DNA from: Psychrobacter sp. UBA5136
GTDB taxonomy: Bacteria > Pseudomonadota > Gammaproteobacteria > Pseudomonadales > Moraxellaceae
Assembly: GCF_002414005.1 (NCBI RefSeq)
Contig: NZ_DHYG01000063.1
Span: forward strand, 1 to 64,000
Length of the DNA: 64,000 nucleotides
Direction of reading: 5' to 3'
The notes beneath the pieces were generated by a model, which had not been told where the DNA came from, ran no database searches, and worked only from the letters and a program-made list of their open reading frames with translations. Made by a program: the position numbers and the translations under genes. Shown here piece after piece: positions 40,931-49,538 of this stretch (position 1 is the first letter of the stretch; each line of letters starts with the position of its first letter).

Positions 40931-41773
40931 ATGCAAACCTTTAATCATTTAATCACGACCTGCCCTCATGAGGTGCGACAAGTTTTGATTAGCGATTTGC
41001 ATTTATCGCCCGAGGAGCCTGCCCTAGTGCAGGCTTTTTTGGCACTGCTTGATGATTGCCTTGCTCTGCCTCAGCTTAAACGCTTATTTATCTTAGGCGA
41101 TTGGTTTGAAGTATGGATTGGCGATGATGCTTATTTATCATTGTCAGAAAACGCGCGCCGTACGCACTGGCTCACCCCGCTTATCGTTAAATTAAAAAAA
41201 CTACGAGTAGCTGGCTGTGAGATATTGGTCATGCATGGCAACCGTGATTTTCTCTTAGGGCAACCATTTTGCAGTCTATTCGGCGGCGAGCTGATTTATG
41301 AGCCGTATACGTTAACCGTCGGACAGCAAAATTATCGCTTGGAACACGGTGATGCGTTGTGTACTGATGATAAAAAATATCAGTTTTTTCGCAAAATGAT
41401 GCGCAACCGTTTGACCCAGTGGTATTTGCTCAGTAAATCTTTAGAGAAACGCTTAGCGATAGCCGATAAAATGCGCCAAAAAAGCCAGCAAAATAACGCC
41501 AATAAAGCCGCTTATATCATGGATGTCAATGATAATGCGGTGCTACAAGCCATAACGAATAGCGATGCCTTACTACATGGGCATACCCATCGTCCAGATA
41601 TACATCAAGCGACGACAGATAAAAAACGCTACGTGCTTGGGGATTGGCGCTTGTTAAATAAGGATGCACGCCAGCCAAAAGTCAGCGCGGTGATTGGCGC
41701 GGTGACGGCAGATAAATATTTAGATGATAATAGTGCTGAGTTTGGGTTGGTTGAGTTTAATATCACTATCTAA
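40931..41773 (+). CDS. lpxH: UDP-2,3-diacylglucosamine diphosphatase LpxH
   Basis: Lipid A synthesis step four: hydrolyses UDP-2,3-diacylglucosamine to lipid X and UMP at the inner membrane. Calcineurin-like metallophosphatase motifs are in order: LISDLHLSPEEP, LGDWFEVWIGDD, MHGNRDFLLG, LEHGDALCTDD and LLHGHTHRPDIH. 280 residues, longer than the E. coli enzyme (240), with extra residues near YIMDVNDNAVL and the C-terminus. Probably cotranscribed with ppiB. Confidence 0.95.
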   Translation: MQTFNHLITTCPHEVRQVLISDLHLSPEEPALVQAFLALLDDCLALPQLKRLFILGDWFEVWIGDDAYLSLSENARRTHWLTPLIVKLKKLRVAGCEILVMHGNRDFLLGQPFCSLFGGELIYEPYTLTVGQQNYRLEHGDALCTDDKKYQFFRKMMRNRLTQWYLLSKSLEKRLAIADKMRQKSQQNNANKAAYIMDVNDNAVLQAITNSDALLHGHTHRPDIHQATTDKKRYVLGDWRLLNKDARQPKVSAVIGAVTADKYLDDNSAEFGLVEFNITI

Positions 41774-41802
41774 ACTGCGGCGTATTTAAAAAAACCACCA
41801 AT

Positions 41803-41833
41803 AAAAAACTCCGTCATTAACGGAGTTTTTTTA
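41803..41833. terminator. Bidirectional terminator after lpxH
   Basis: AAAAAACTCCGT (41803-41814) pairs with ACGGAGTTTTTTT (41820-41832), loop CATTA. It serves lpxH and the converging transglycosylase gene. Confidence 0.92.
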
Positions 41834-41906
41834 TTCATCAATGTCATTATTTTTTAAACAACCGCCTAAAATAATGGTTATCCAAAAACAGCGACTTTAA
41901 TTTATC

Positions 41907-43223
41907 TCACCATCCCGCCAGTGAAGACGCTGTGCGTTGGGTAATAAAGCCGTCTGGGGTTTGGCCATTGTCCGCTTGCCAGCGCTGGAACGCTTTACGA
42001 GTATTGGTACCGACGATACCGTCAGCGCCTTTAGTATCATAACCCATGCTGGTCAAACGCTGCTGTAAGTTACGTACTTGTGCGGTCGATAATGGTCGCT
42101 CATAGCGCGGCCATGATTTTTGTAAGCCGCCTTGCCCGGCAATGGCTTTACCCAACAAGCTGACGCCGAGCGCATAGTTTGATGAGTTGTTATAAACCTT
42201 GATGACATCGAAATTTGGGCTAAGTAACAGGACTGGACCATCTTTACCCGCAGGCAGCCACAGCTCCATTTCGGTATTGGCATCCAAATAGACATCGGCT
42301 ATGGTATCAACGCCCATTGCCGCCCATCTAGCAGCAGGCTGCTTGGTGCCAACCGTTGAATAATCAAAAGAAGCTGGCACTGTCGCTTCATAAAATGGCG
42401 CAAGTCCACGCACCCACCCTGAATTGCTCAGATAATTGGCCGTAGACGCCAAGGCATCGCTCGTTGACCATGGGTTACGGTGACCATTACCGTCACCATC
42501 AACGCCGTGCTTCAGCCACGTATCAGGGATAAACTGCGTCTGTCCCATGCCGCCCGCCCAAGAACCATCAAGCTGTGACCAAGAGACATCACCGCGCTGC
42601 AATAATGTCGCTAAAGACAATAGCTGAGTTTCAGCAAACTCTTGGCGGCGACCATCATAAGCAAGGCTGGCAAGTGAGCTTGGGATACTGCTATTGCCAG
42701 TGACAGCGCCATACGACGATTCCATACCCCAAATCGCGGCGATGATTTCTGCATTGACGCCATACTGCGATTCTAACTGCGATAAAAACGCCCGTTGCTC
42801 AGCAAATTTGCGCTTACCCATGCTCACGCGCCCATCTGATACGGCAGAATCGGCATATTCCCACGGCATCTTAGAAAATTCTGGCTGTCCTGAATCCAGC
42901 GAGATGACTTGCTGGTTTAAGTAAGCGTAATCAAGCAAACGGCGCACCGTTGAGGCATCATGACCCGCTGCAATCGCGCGCATAGAAAAATCAGACTTCC
43001 AATCAGAAAAACTGTTATAGCTTGGCTTGGCGACGGGCTGCGGCTTGACGACTGGCACGGGCGCTGGCTTTACCTGAATGGTTTGGGTTTGGGTAATTTG
43101 CACATTACCTTGGCGCACAGGTTTACTCGGCTTTTGCATCGCCTGCTGACTGGTACAGCCGACCATGATTAAGGCTGGAAACAAGGCAGAAAACCCAGCA
43201 AGGTATTGTTTTTTTAATAACAT
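41907..43223 (-). CDS. Lytic murein transglycosylase, MltB family
   Basis: Outer-membrane-anchored enzyme cutting the glycan strand of peptidoglycan with formation of 1,6-anhydro-MurNAc. A lipoprotein signal ends in MVGC. The SLT_2 domain has the catalytic Glu in AIWGMESSYGAVTGN and the typical GSWAGGMGQTQFIPDTW and GVDGDGNGHRNPW. A C-terminal PG_binding_1 domain (LQQRLTSMGYDTKGADGIVGTNTRKAFQRWQ) matches the MltB-like subgroup with a peptidoglycan-binding tail. The frame extends six codons upstream from a TTG, but the ATG at 43223 (MLLKKQYL) gives the better signal peptide. Confidence 0.93.
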   Translation of the reverse strand: MLLKKQYLAGFSALFPALIMVGCTSQQAMQKPSKPVRQGNVQITQTQTIQVKPAPVPVVKPQPVAKPSYNSFSDWKSDFSMRAIAAGHDASTVRRLLDYAYLNQQVISLDSGQPEFSKMPWEYADSAVSDGRVSMGKRKFAEQRAFLSQLESQYGVNAEIIAAIWGMESSYGAVTGNSSIPSSLASLAYDGRRQEFAETQLLSLATLLQRGDVSWSQLDGSWAGGMGQTQFIPDTWLKHGVDGDGNGHRNPWSTSDALASTANYLSNSGWVRGLAPFYEATVPASFDYSTVGTKQPAARWAAMGVDTIADVYLDANTEMELWLPAGKDGPVLLLSPNFDVIKVYNNSSNYALGVSLLGKAIAGQGGLQKSWPRYERPLSTAQVRNLQQRLTSMGYDTKGADGIVGTNTRKAFQRWQADNGQTPDGFITQRTASSLAGW

Positions 43224-43256
43224 AAAATTCTCAAATATCAATAAGTAAAGTAGCCG

Positions 43257-43286
43257 AGCAATTAAAAGCGACTAATAGCAACTAAA
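43257..43286. repeat. 10-bp tandem repeat, 3 units, upstream of the transglycosylase
   Basis: AGCAATTAAA (43257-43266), AGCGACTAAT (43267-43276), AGCAACTAAA (43277-43286), lying 34-63 bp before the transglycosylase start, between it and the IS200/IS605 element. Confidence 0.6.
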
Positions 43287-43317
43287 AAATAACAGCAATG
43301 TAACGTCATGAACTACC

Positions 43318-43376
43318 CACTACCTAAAGAGGTAGGGGTTTCTTAGGTAATACCCATACTTGATACGGTATCGTGT
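43318..43376 (-). ncRNA. IS605 right-end hairpins, candidate guide-RNA region
   Basis: The right end holds the terminal hairpin at 43320-43335 and a second hairpin, GATAC (near 43362) with GTATC (near 43375), just past the tnpB stop. TnpB guide RNAs come from here and use flanking host DNA beyond the right end as guide. The structures are seen; the transcript is inferred. Confidence 0.4.
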
Positions 43377-43397
43377 ATCAGTGGTTAGGTAAGTTTA

Positions 43398-44552
43398 CTA
43401 AGCTAACCCTGTCGCACCGACAGTTTTTGATTGTTTAGCCAGTATCAATCCTTGATGTAAGATATTGATACTAGCGTTGAGGTCGCGGTCATTTTTCTGC
43501 AAACAATTTGGACAATTCCACGTTCTGACCGATAGCGGTAATTCAGCTTTGGTCAGTAGGTGATTGCAGTTTGAGCAGGTTTTAGAGGACGGATACCATC
43601 GGTCTATTTTCACTAGCGTTTTACCGTACCATTCCGCTTTGTAGCTCAGCATAGTAGTGAATGACGACCATGAGCTGTCACTGATTGCCTTTGCAAGTTT
43701 GCGGTTTTTAACCATACCTTTGATGTTCAAATCCTCAATAGCAATAACATCGTGGTTTTTGATGATATTGAATGAAAGTTTGTGTAGAAAGTCGCGGCGG
43801 CGGTTGGTTATTTTTTCATAGACTCTAGCCACTTTAAGTTTTTGCTTCTGATAATTACGGCTCTCTGACAGCTTGCGTTGATCCGCTTTAGCAACTTCTC
43901 TACGTTTGGCTAAAATCTTTTGTTCACGCGTAAGCTTGTCTTGCAACTTCGATAAAAACTTAGGATTGGCAACTTTCGTACCGCTTGATAAGACGATAAA
44001 GTGGGTCAATCCTAAATCAATGCCGATGTTTGATTGGGTTTTTGGTAGTGGCTTAGTGATAGTTTCAACCAGTAGGCTGACAAAATATTTACCTGACGGA
44101 GTGCGGCTGATGGTCGCACTCTTGATCAAGCCGTTGATTTTATCGGAGAACTTGGCGGTGATATGACCAATCTTAGGCAGTTTAACAGTGTTGGCTGTTA
44201 TCGCCACAGTGCCTTTTTGGTTGTTGGTGGTGTAACTGTCTTTAACGCCTTTCTTTTTGAAGTTAGGAAAACCTGTGCCTTGTTTGAAAAAGGTGTTATA
44301 GGCAGCTCTTAGGTTTTGCTGCACATTAGCCAGTGCCAAGCTATCAACTTCCTTTAACCATTCAAATTCTTTTTTATACTGAGCAGGAGTGTTATTTAGA
44401 GCGGTCTTTGTGGTTTTGTAGTGTTCTATTTTGTCACCAAGCATCTTATTCCAAATAAAACGACTACAGCCAAACGACTTAGCAAAGAATATCTGCTGAT
44501 CCTCATTTGGATATAATCTAACTTTATAAGCCTTAAGGATTTGCTTAGTCAT
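43398..44552 (-). CDS. tnpB: RNA-guided endonuclease TnpB (IS200/IS605 type)
   Basis: The OrfB of an IS605-like element. RuvC-type residues: Asp in NIGIDLGLTHFIVLSSG, Glu in HDVIAIEDLNIKGMVKN, Asp in KNDRDLNASINI; zinc ribbon CSNC and CPNC. The N-terminal region (AKSFGCSRFIWNKMLGDKIEHY) is the family HTH. 384 residues, intact. It shares a one-base overlap (TAATG) with tnpA, so translation is probably coupled. It differs clearly from the IS607 TnpB 6 kb to the left, though the core motifs align. Confidence 0.95.
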   Translation of the reverse strand: MTKQILKAYKVRLYPNEDQQIFFAKSFGCSRFIWNKMLGDKIEHYKTTKTALNNTPAQYKKEFEWLKEVDSLALANVQQNLRAAYNTFFKQGTGFPNFKKKGVKDSYTTNNQKGTVAITANTVKLPKIGHITAKFSDKINGLIKSATISRTPSGKYFVSLLVETITKPLPKTQSNIGIDLGLTHFIVLSSGTKVANPKFLSKLQDKLTREQKILAKRREVAKADQRKLSESRNYQKQKLKVARVYEKITNRRRDFLHKLSFNIIKNHDVIAIEDLNIKGMVKNRKLAKAISDSSWSSFTTMLSYKAEWYGKTLVKIDRWYPSSKTCSNCNHLLTKAELPLSVRTWNCPNCLQKNDRDLNASINILHQGLILAKQSKTVGATGLA

Positions 44553-44947
44553 TATTTACCTTGATCAATGATATATTGCTTAATAACTTCAAGAGGTGCG
44601 CCACCAGTCGTGATTAGGCAGAATGATTGCGACCAAAATCTATCTTCCCAAAGCTTGGTTTTAATCTTAGGAAATTCTTTTTTTAATAAGCGACTGCTTG
44701 CTGATTTGTAGGTATTAATAAATTTACTAATTTCTGTCTTAGGGTGTGCCTTGAATAAGATATGGACATGATCTTTATCGTGATTCCACTCAATGACCTC
44801 AATTTTATAGTCAGGTGCAATACGCTCAAAAATAGCTTTTGCCCTGTCTGATACTTTGTCATCAAAAACTTGTCTGCGGTATTTAGTGACTAAAATTAGA
44901 TGATAATTCAGCGAAAATACTGAATGGGAATTAGTATCTAAAAGCAT
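44552..44947 (-). CDS. tnpA: IS200/IS605-family Y1 transposase TnpA
   Basis: Single-strand HUH transposase. The HUH motif is DHVHILFK, and the catalytic Tyr is in EVIKQYIIDQ near the C-terminus. 131 residues, typical. It moves the element as single-stranded circles, recognising the hairpins at both ends. First gene of the element; tnpB follows with a one-base overlap. Confidence 0.96.
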   Translation of the reverse strand: MLLDTNSHSVFSLNYHLILVTKYRRQVFDDKVSDRAKAIFERIAPDYKIEVIEWNHDKDHVHILFKAHPKTEISKFINTYKSASSRLLKKEFPKIKTKLWEDRFWSQSFCLITTGGAPLEVIKQYIIDQGK

Positions 44948-45031
44948 TTGATTACAAGACCTTCACATAAATAGACTGAATTATTTATTTATCATATAAT
45001 AATAATTATACAAGGTCAAACGCATTCATCC

Positions 45032-45050
45032 CACTACCTTAGAGGTAGGG
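45032..45050. repeat. IS605 left-end hairpin
   Basis: CTACCT (45034-45039) and AGGTAG (45043-45048) with loop TAG, mirroring the right-end hairpin at 43320-43335; the substrate structure of the Y1 transposase. Confidence 0.8.
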
Positions 45051-45075
45051 GATTTCTGCGGTAAAATGTTAAAAT

Positions 45076-45882
45076 TTAGCGCCCTAGCACCGCACGCGGG
45101 TCGATAGGATTACCGTTTAAGCGCACTTGAAATTCCAAGCCAACTTGATTGGTTTCGCCGCTGCTCCCCATATTTGCAATACGCTGACCGCGCTCTACCG
45201 CCTCGCCTTCTCTGACCAATAGCGCACTGTTGTGCGCGTAAGCAGTAATATAGTTATCGCTATGACGAATCATAATTAGGTTGCCATACTCGGGCAGTCC
45301 GTTTCCTGCATAAAGCACAGTGCCTGATTGGCTAGCAAGAACGGGATCGCCAACATTTCCTGCAAACCACATTCCCATGTTGCCGGTGGTAGCATCAAAG
45401 TTACGGATCACTTGGTTACGGCTTGGATACTCATAACCTGAGGTTGCGTTAGCCGTCACTTCATAGACGGGAGGTTGTGAATAATTTGGGGTGCTGGTCA
45501 CAGGCGGCGTATAGGTTGGCTGCGGTCGTGTCTGTGCAGGCGCAGGTGCATTGTAACGATTATTATTGGTAGCCCGTACAGGCTCACCTTGCCATAATTT
45601 GAGCCATTGGCCAGTATAAATCGTATATTTGCTATCTAAACCATTTAGCGCGCCGATTTGACGATAATTTAGACCATAGCGCTCGGCAATTTGGCTGACG
45701 GTATCACCGCGCTGTACATGATGATAATTGGGAACGCCTTGTCCGTTGGTGATAATCCTAGGTCCTTGATTTGGGCCTTGATAAGTGGGCTTGGTGGCAC
45801 AGCCGGCCAGCGTCAATGTTGCTGCTAACGTACCCATCAAGGCCACTGTTGCCATGTGCGATCCAGCAATAAGCTTCTTCAT
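45076..45882 (-). CDS. nlpD: NlpD-like LysM/LytM lipoprotein
   Basis: Lipoprotein activator of septal amidases. Signal with lipobox LAGC; one LysM domain (YHHVQRGDTVSQIAERYGLNYRQIGALNGL); a P/N/T-rich linker; and a C-terminal LytM/M23 domain (GTVLYAGNGLPEYGNLIMIRHSDNYITAYAHNSALLVREGE in part). The metal-ligand positions are lost: the usual HxxxD is FAGNVGD-like and the HxH motif is GLEFQVR, so it should not be a peptidase, as known for NlpD. surE lies upstream, conforming to the surE-nlpD neighbourhood, though rpoS is absent here. AGGAA precedes the ATG. Confidence 0.9.
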   Translation of the reverse strand: MKKLIAGSHMATVALMGTLAATLTLAGCATKPTYQGPNQGPRIITNGQGVPNYHHVQRGDTVSQIAERYGLNYRQIGALNGLDSKYTIYTGQWLKLWQGEPVRATNNNRYNAPAPAQTRPQPTYTPPVTSTPNYSQPPVYEVTANATSGYEYPSRNQVIRNFDATTGNMGMWFAGNVGDPVLASQSGTVLYAGNGLPEYGNLIMIRHSDNYITAYAHNSALLVREGEAVERGQRIANMGSSGETNQVGLEFQVRLNGNPIDPRAVLGR

Positions 45883-45900
45883 ACAGATTTCCTATTCTTT

Positions 45901-45940
45901 ACGTTACTCACAAACTCCTTGTGTTACTCACAAGCATTTT
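45901..45940. repeat. 20-bp tandem repeat, 2 units, upstream of nlpD
   Basis: Two adjacent 20-mers (from 45901 and 45921) share GTTACTCACAA at the same offset; the second half of each unit is diverged. It stands 19-58 bp upstream of the nlpD start. Confidence 0.5.
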
Positions 45941-46099
45941 GCTAACTGTTATACCGTTTAATATTTCGCCAATAGTCATTAACAAATGAACAGTCAATGG
46001 CTTAATGACGCTTTTGTGTCTATTTGCTCATACCGACATGTTTATAATTTGCGATTATTTATAAGTTACGTTTATGGCTACTCACTTATAAAACCAACC

Positions 46100-46912
46100 T
46101 TACAAAACCAGCGCCGAAAGTGCTTCTAATGCTGTGTCTGGCGTATGATGCAGGCGCACAGGCGACACACTAATATACCCTGCTGCCACCACTTGGTCAT
46201 CCGTCATCTTTACAATTGATGAGTCAATGCTTTTACTTTCTGCTGATAACTCTTGTTGGCGTTTGCGTAGCGATAACCAGTAGGCATCACGCCCACGCGG
46301 GTCAACCATATGATGGACAGGACGCGCTATCTGACTATGACCGAGCGCCGTTATTTTTCGACCTTTAATCGCAGCAGCACTTTTAACATCAGGAATATTA
46401 ACGTTTAATACATGATAGGGCAAATTTTTGCAAGCATCTAATATCGGTGTATCCGTCAAGAGTTTGACTATCTCATTTGCCGCCATTTGATAATGGCCGA
46501 CCTGCTCTTGCCCTTCACCGTTAACGCCGCCGCCCACTAAGGAAGTGGCAATTGCTGGTATGCCAAAAAGTTGTGCGGTCAAAGCGGCACCAAAGGTACC
46601 CGAAAATAAAACGTCCTGCCCGAGATTGGCACCTGAGTTGATGCCCGTAATTACCCAGTCAAAACTCGCATGACGATAGAGTTCATGTAATGCCAAGTAA
46701 ATGCAATCAGCGGGCGAACCATTCACCGCAATAAAACCAGAATCGAGCTTGTGCGTATATAACGGTGCTGAGATACTCAAAGCACTTGCAGAGCCGCTTT
46801 GCTCATTACTTGGCGCGACCACCACGACCTCTGCGATAGTAGACAATGCCTGATAAAGTGCTAATAATCCTGGAGCGTGTACCCCATCATCACTACTCAT
46901 TAAAATTTTCAT
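46100..46912 (-). CDS. surE: 5'/3'-nucleotidase SurE
   Basis: Metal-dependent survival protein that dephosphorylates nucleoside monophosphates and short polyphosphates. The opening KILMSSDDGVHAPG contains the metal-binding Asp pair (Ser replaces the usual Asn before DDG); SSEQSGSASALS, VNGSPADCIYLAL and ITGINSGANLGQDVLFSGTFGAA are the family motifs. 270 residues, slightly longer than usual because of K/S/E-rich residues near the C-terminus. It precedes the nlpD-like gene by about 190 bp on the same strand. Confidence 0.95.
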   Translation of the reverse strand: MKILMSSDDGVHAPGLLALYQALSTIAEVVVVAPSNEQSGSASALSISAPLYTHKLDSGFIAVNGSPADCIYLALHELYRHASFDWVITGINSGANLGQDVLFSGTFGAALTAQLFGIPAIATSLVGGGVNGEGQEQVGHYQMAANEIVKLLTDTPILDACKNLPYHVLNVNIPDVKSAAAIKGRKITALGHSQIARPVHHMVDPRGRDAYWLSLRKRQQELSAESKSIDSSIVKMTDDQVVAAGYISVSPVRLHHTPDTALEALSALVL

Positions 46913-47367
46913 GGTTGCTCAATTTTGCTTAAATCCGTTATTAGTGACCGTCTGTCCACTTTTCTACTTTCTTATCGTAAAACCGCTATAATCACGCCTG
47001 CCGATACCAAGACAATGATTATAGCGCGTGAGATTTTGGGCGATTATACCCTACTAGCAACCAAAGACGAACCCAGCCTTTTGATTAAATCGCCTTAACG
47101 CTTGTTTTTATTAGCAATTTTTTGGCAGTAATAAGTACTTTTTAGCATAAAAATATAGCGTTGAGGTTACAGTGGGCAACAAGCGACAACATTAATAATT
47201 GATACTTTTATGTTGAGGTAACGTAGCTCGATATAATGCTGATATGTTGCTGGAAACCCGGCTCGGCTCACAATATATCTACACACAAATCAATATTTTA
47301 TGTGACTTTTGTTTTTTTACCGATTAACATAGCACCATCAAACAAAGATAAGCGAGTGTAATACTGA
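46913..47367. other. Divergent intergenic region, no gene seen
   Basis: 455 bp between divergent surE and the secreted hypothetical gene. GTTGAGGT occurs at 47160-47167 and 47212-47219, both followed by (T/A)AC, 52 bp apart in the same orientation; this could be a paired regulatory site. No ORF or RNA family is recognised. Confidence 0.5.
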
Positions 47368-47805
47368 ATGAAAAATCAATCGATATTATCTATAGCTTCT
47401 GTGCTAGCAAAGACCGCGTCAAAGGTGGGTCTTGCAGGACTGATAACGTCTATTGCTATGCTGTCTCAAGCGACCCAAGCCGCGTCCAATTCGTCGACGA
47501 CTATTCCACTAGATTTATCAGGTGTCAATATCACCAAGCATGAGATTGCTGTGATGCAAGTGCTATCAGAGATTTGTCCGCCGATGTTAAATGGCAAACA
47601 AAAACAGCGCTTTTATAAATCTTACAACGTTCAGCTTCATGAATTGATGCCGTCGTTAGAAGACCCAAAAGCTGCCATTCAATATCTGTCTACCCAGCAG
47701 GATTACCGTCAAATCTTACAAGGCATCCGCAGTTGGACGATGGGCTTCTCAAAGCAAGAAAACAGAGCCTTGTGTGAAGATTTGGCCAATGCTGAATATC
47801 ATTAA
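47368..47805 (+). CDS. Secreted hypothetical protein
   Basis: A 145-residue protein I do not recognise. The N-terminus is a signal peptide (SKVGLAGLITSIAMLSQATQAAS, cleavage near AQA/TQA), so it is exported. The mature part is about 105 residues, mostly helical by composition, with two Cys (EICPP and RALCEDL) that could form a disulfide. It stands alone with a terminator 170 bp downstream. Function unknown. Confidence 0.75.
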   Translation: MKNQSILSIASVLAKTASKVGLAGLITSIAMLSQATQAASNSSTTIPLDLSGVNITKHEIAVMQVLSEICPPMLNGKQKQRFYKSYNVQLHELMPSLEDPKAAIQYLSTQQDYRQILQGIRSWTMGFSKQENRALCEDLANAEYH

Positions 47806-47973
47806 TCAGCATGGATAAAGCAGTCGTTGTTTTACCGTTATTTGACCATAACAAACTATTGAATATAATAAACTCTAGCTTCTAGTCAGCGCAAAAAATC
47901 ACCCTTACTATTAACGATAATAAAATACGGGATGTTTTTACGTTGTAGATGCTGGATTGACCTAGCATAATCC

Positions 47974-48020
47974 GCTTGCTGTATCGTCTGCTCTCAATGG
48001 ACGCTACAGCAAGCTTTTTT
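47974..48020 (+). terminator. Rho-independent terminator after the hypothetical gene
   Basis: GCTTGCTGTA (47974-47983) pairs with TACAGCAAGC (48005-48014), extended inward by CGTC/GACG, followed by TTTTTT. It is 170 bp past the stop; the space between the gene and it has no other feature. Confidence 0.85.
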
Positions 48021-48273
48021 GTGCTTATAAAAAAATAGCTATAAATCCATTTTTTCATTAGGGCTTATTTTATTTTATTTATCATTTCCCCATCGGTCGG
48101 CATTTTGCTAAGATAAGGCGTTAATTTTATGTCCATCGCTCAGTCGTCAAGGCTTTCAGCAAAGATCTGTTCTGACGCTTCAATTTTCAGCGTTTTATGA
48201 AAGATTAACCATGAGATTTGGCCTAAGATAGCAGCGATAGATACATTTGGTTTATGATGCGGTGTAACAATCT

Positions 48274-49440
48274 ATGACAGTAAAGCATGTGAAAAAACAG
48301 CTTGTACAGCTGGTAGTGGGCGTTAGTGTTTCTATGAGTGCAATGATGGCGGGCGCAGCCATTCAGCCACCTGAAATGGACAATACCGCCTATGTATTAA
48401 TGGACTATAACACGGGTGAAATACTGGCGCAGAAAAACGCCAATCAACCACTGCCGCCGGCGTCTTTGACAAAAATGATGACCAGCTACATGATTGAGCA
48501 GCGCTTAGCATCAGGAGATCTTAAAGAAGACGAACAGGTGCTCATGAGCGCAAATGCTTGGTGCCGCGGCAGTAGCAGCCAGTCATGTATGTATGTACCG
48601 GTCAATAAAACCGCCAGTGTCATCGATATGCTACGCGGCATTATCATTCAATCAGGAAACGATGCCTCAAAAGCCATGGCGGAACACATCGCTGGTAGCG
48701 AAGCTTCGTTTGCGACCTTGATGAATGAAGAAGCCGAAAAAATCGGTATGGAAAATACCCATTTTGTCAACGCGACGGGTATGCCTGATGAAGGCCACGA
48801 AGCATCGGCTTTAGATTTGGCAAAATTGGCACGCGCTATTATCAAAAATAGCGGCAACTACTACGGTATTTATGCAGAAAAAGAGTTTACCTATAACGGT
48901 ATCACGCAGGGTAACCGTAACGCCCTACTGGCTACCGACCCGACGGTTGATGGCTTAAAGACTGGCCATACCGATGCGGCAGGCTATTGCTTGGTAGCAT
49001 CAAGCAACCGTGACGGTATGCGCCTTATCTCTGTCATCATGGGCACAAAAAGTCAACAAGCCCGCGCCGATCAATCACGTGAACTATTAAACTGGGGTTT
49101 TGGCCACTTTACCACCGTGACGAAAGCACCTGCTGGCCAGTTTGTCAGCAAAGTACCGGTTTGGTTTGGCGAAGCAGACGAAGTGGAGCTTGCGACGGGC
49201 GACAGTTTGCAAATCTTGACCAGCAAAACGCAAAAAAATAAAATCACCACCGTGGTCGATATTCCTGAAAGCCTAGAAGCACCGATCAAAAAAGGTCAAG
49301 AAATCGGCAAAATGATGGCGGTGATTGATGGTAAAGCGATTGCCTCAGTGCCCGTTGTTGCTATGAGCGATATTGAGCAATCAGGCTTTATGAGCCGTAT
49401 CTGGCAACGTTTTACGCGCTGGGCACAAAACTTGTTTTAA
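48274..49440 (+). CDS. dacC: D-alanyl-D-alanine carboxypeptidase (PBP5/6 type)
   Basis: Trims the terminal D-Ala from peptidoglycan pentapeptides in the periplasm. Signal region LVQLVVGVSVSMSAMMAGAA; SxxK in PPASLTKMMTSYMIEQ; SGN in IIQSGNDASKAMAEH; KTG in VDGLKTGHTDAAGYCL. The PBP5-type beta-sheet domain follows, and the C-terminus ends with an amphipathic helix (FMSRIWQRFTRWAQNLF) that anchors it to the inner membrane. 388 residues, normal. The choice dacA or dacC cannot be made from the sequence. The ribosome site at the chosen ATG is weak. Confidence 0.93.
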   Translation: MTVKHVKKQLVQLVVGVSVSMSAMMAGAAIQPPEMDNTAYVLMDYNTGEILAQKNANQPLPPASLTKMMTSYMIEQRLASGDLKEDEQVLMSANAWCRGSSSQSCMYVPVNKTASVIDMLRGIIIQSGNDASKAMAEHIAGSEASFATLMNEEAEKIGMENTHFVNATGMPDEGHEASALDLAKLARAIIKNSGNYYGIYAEKEFTYNGITQGNRNALLATDPTVDGLKTGHTDAAGYCLVASSNRDGMRLISVIMGTKSQQARADQSRELLNWGFGHFTTVTKAPAGQFVSKVPVWFGEADEVELATGDSLQILTSKTQKNKITTVVDIPESLEAPIKKGQEIGKMMAVIDGKAIASVPVVAMSDIEQSGFMSRIWQRFTRWAQNLF

Positions 49441-49464
49441 GCGCGTTACTCAGTAACTTGTAAT

Positions 49465-49496
49465 AAAAAAGACGCCTTTTAACGGGCGTCTTTTTT
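49465..49496. terminator. Bidirectional terminator after dacC
   Basis: AAAAAAGACGCC (49465-49476) with GGGCGTCTTTTTT (49484-49496), serving dacC and the converging kinase gene. Confidence 0.92.
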
Positions 49497-49538
49497 ATTA
49501 TTCTGTTTTTAACTTTATGTTGCTTAATAGGGTTACTT

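Larger units (their letters stand above)
43305..45060 (-). mobile_element. IS200/IS605-family element (Y1 TnpA + TnpB)
   Basis: An HUH Y1 transposase gene abuts a tnpB gene. Both ends carry the short imperfect hairpin expected for the family: CTACCT-AAAG-AGGTAG at 43320-43335 and CTACCT-TAG-AGGTAG at 45034-45048, each within the shared leftward context AGAAA(T)CCCCTACCTC. Exact cleavage sites are not fixed; about 1.75 kb. It lies between the transglycosylase gene and the nlpD-like gene and appears intact. Confidence 0.9.

Noticed and set aside
43398..44552. Cas12-type effector of a CRISPR system
   Set aside because: Size, zinc ribbon and linkage to a Y1 transposase identify TnpB; there is no CRISPR array nearby.
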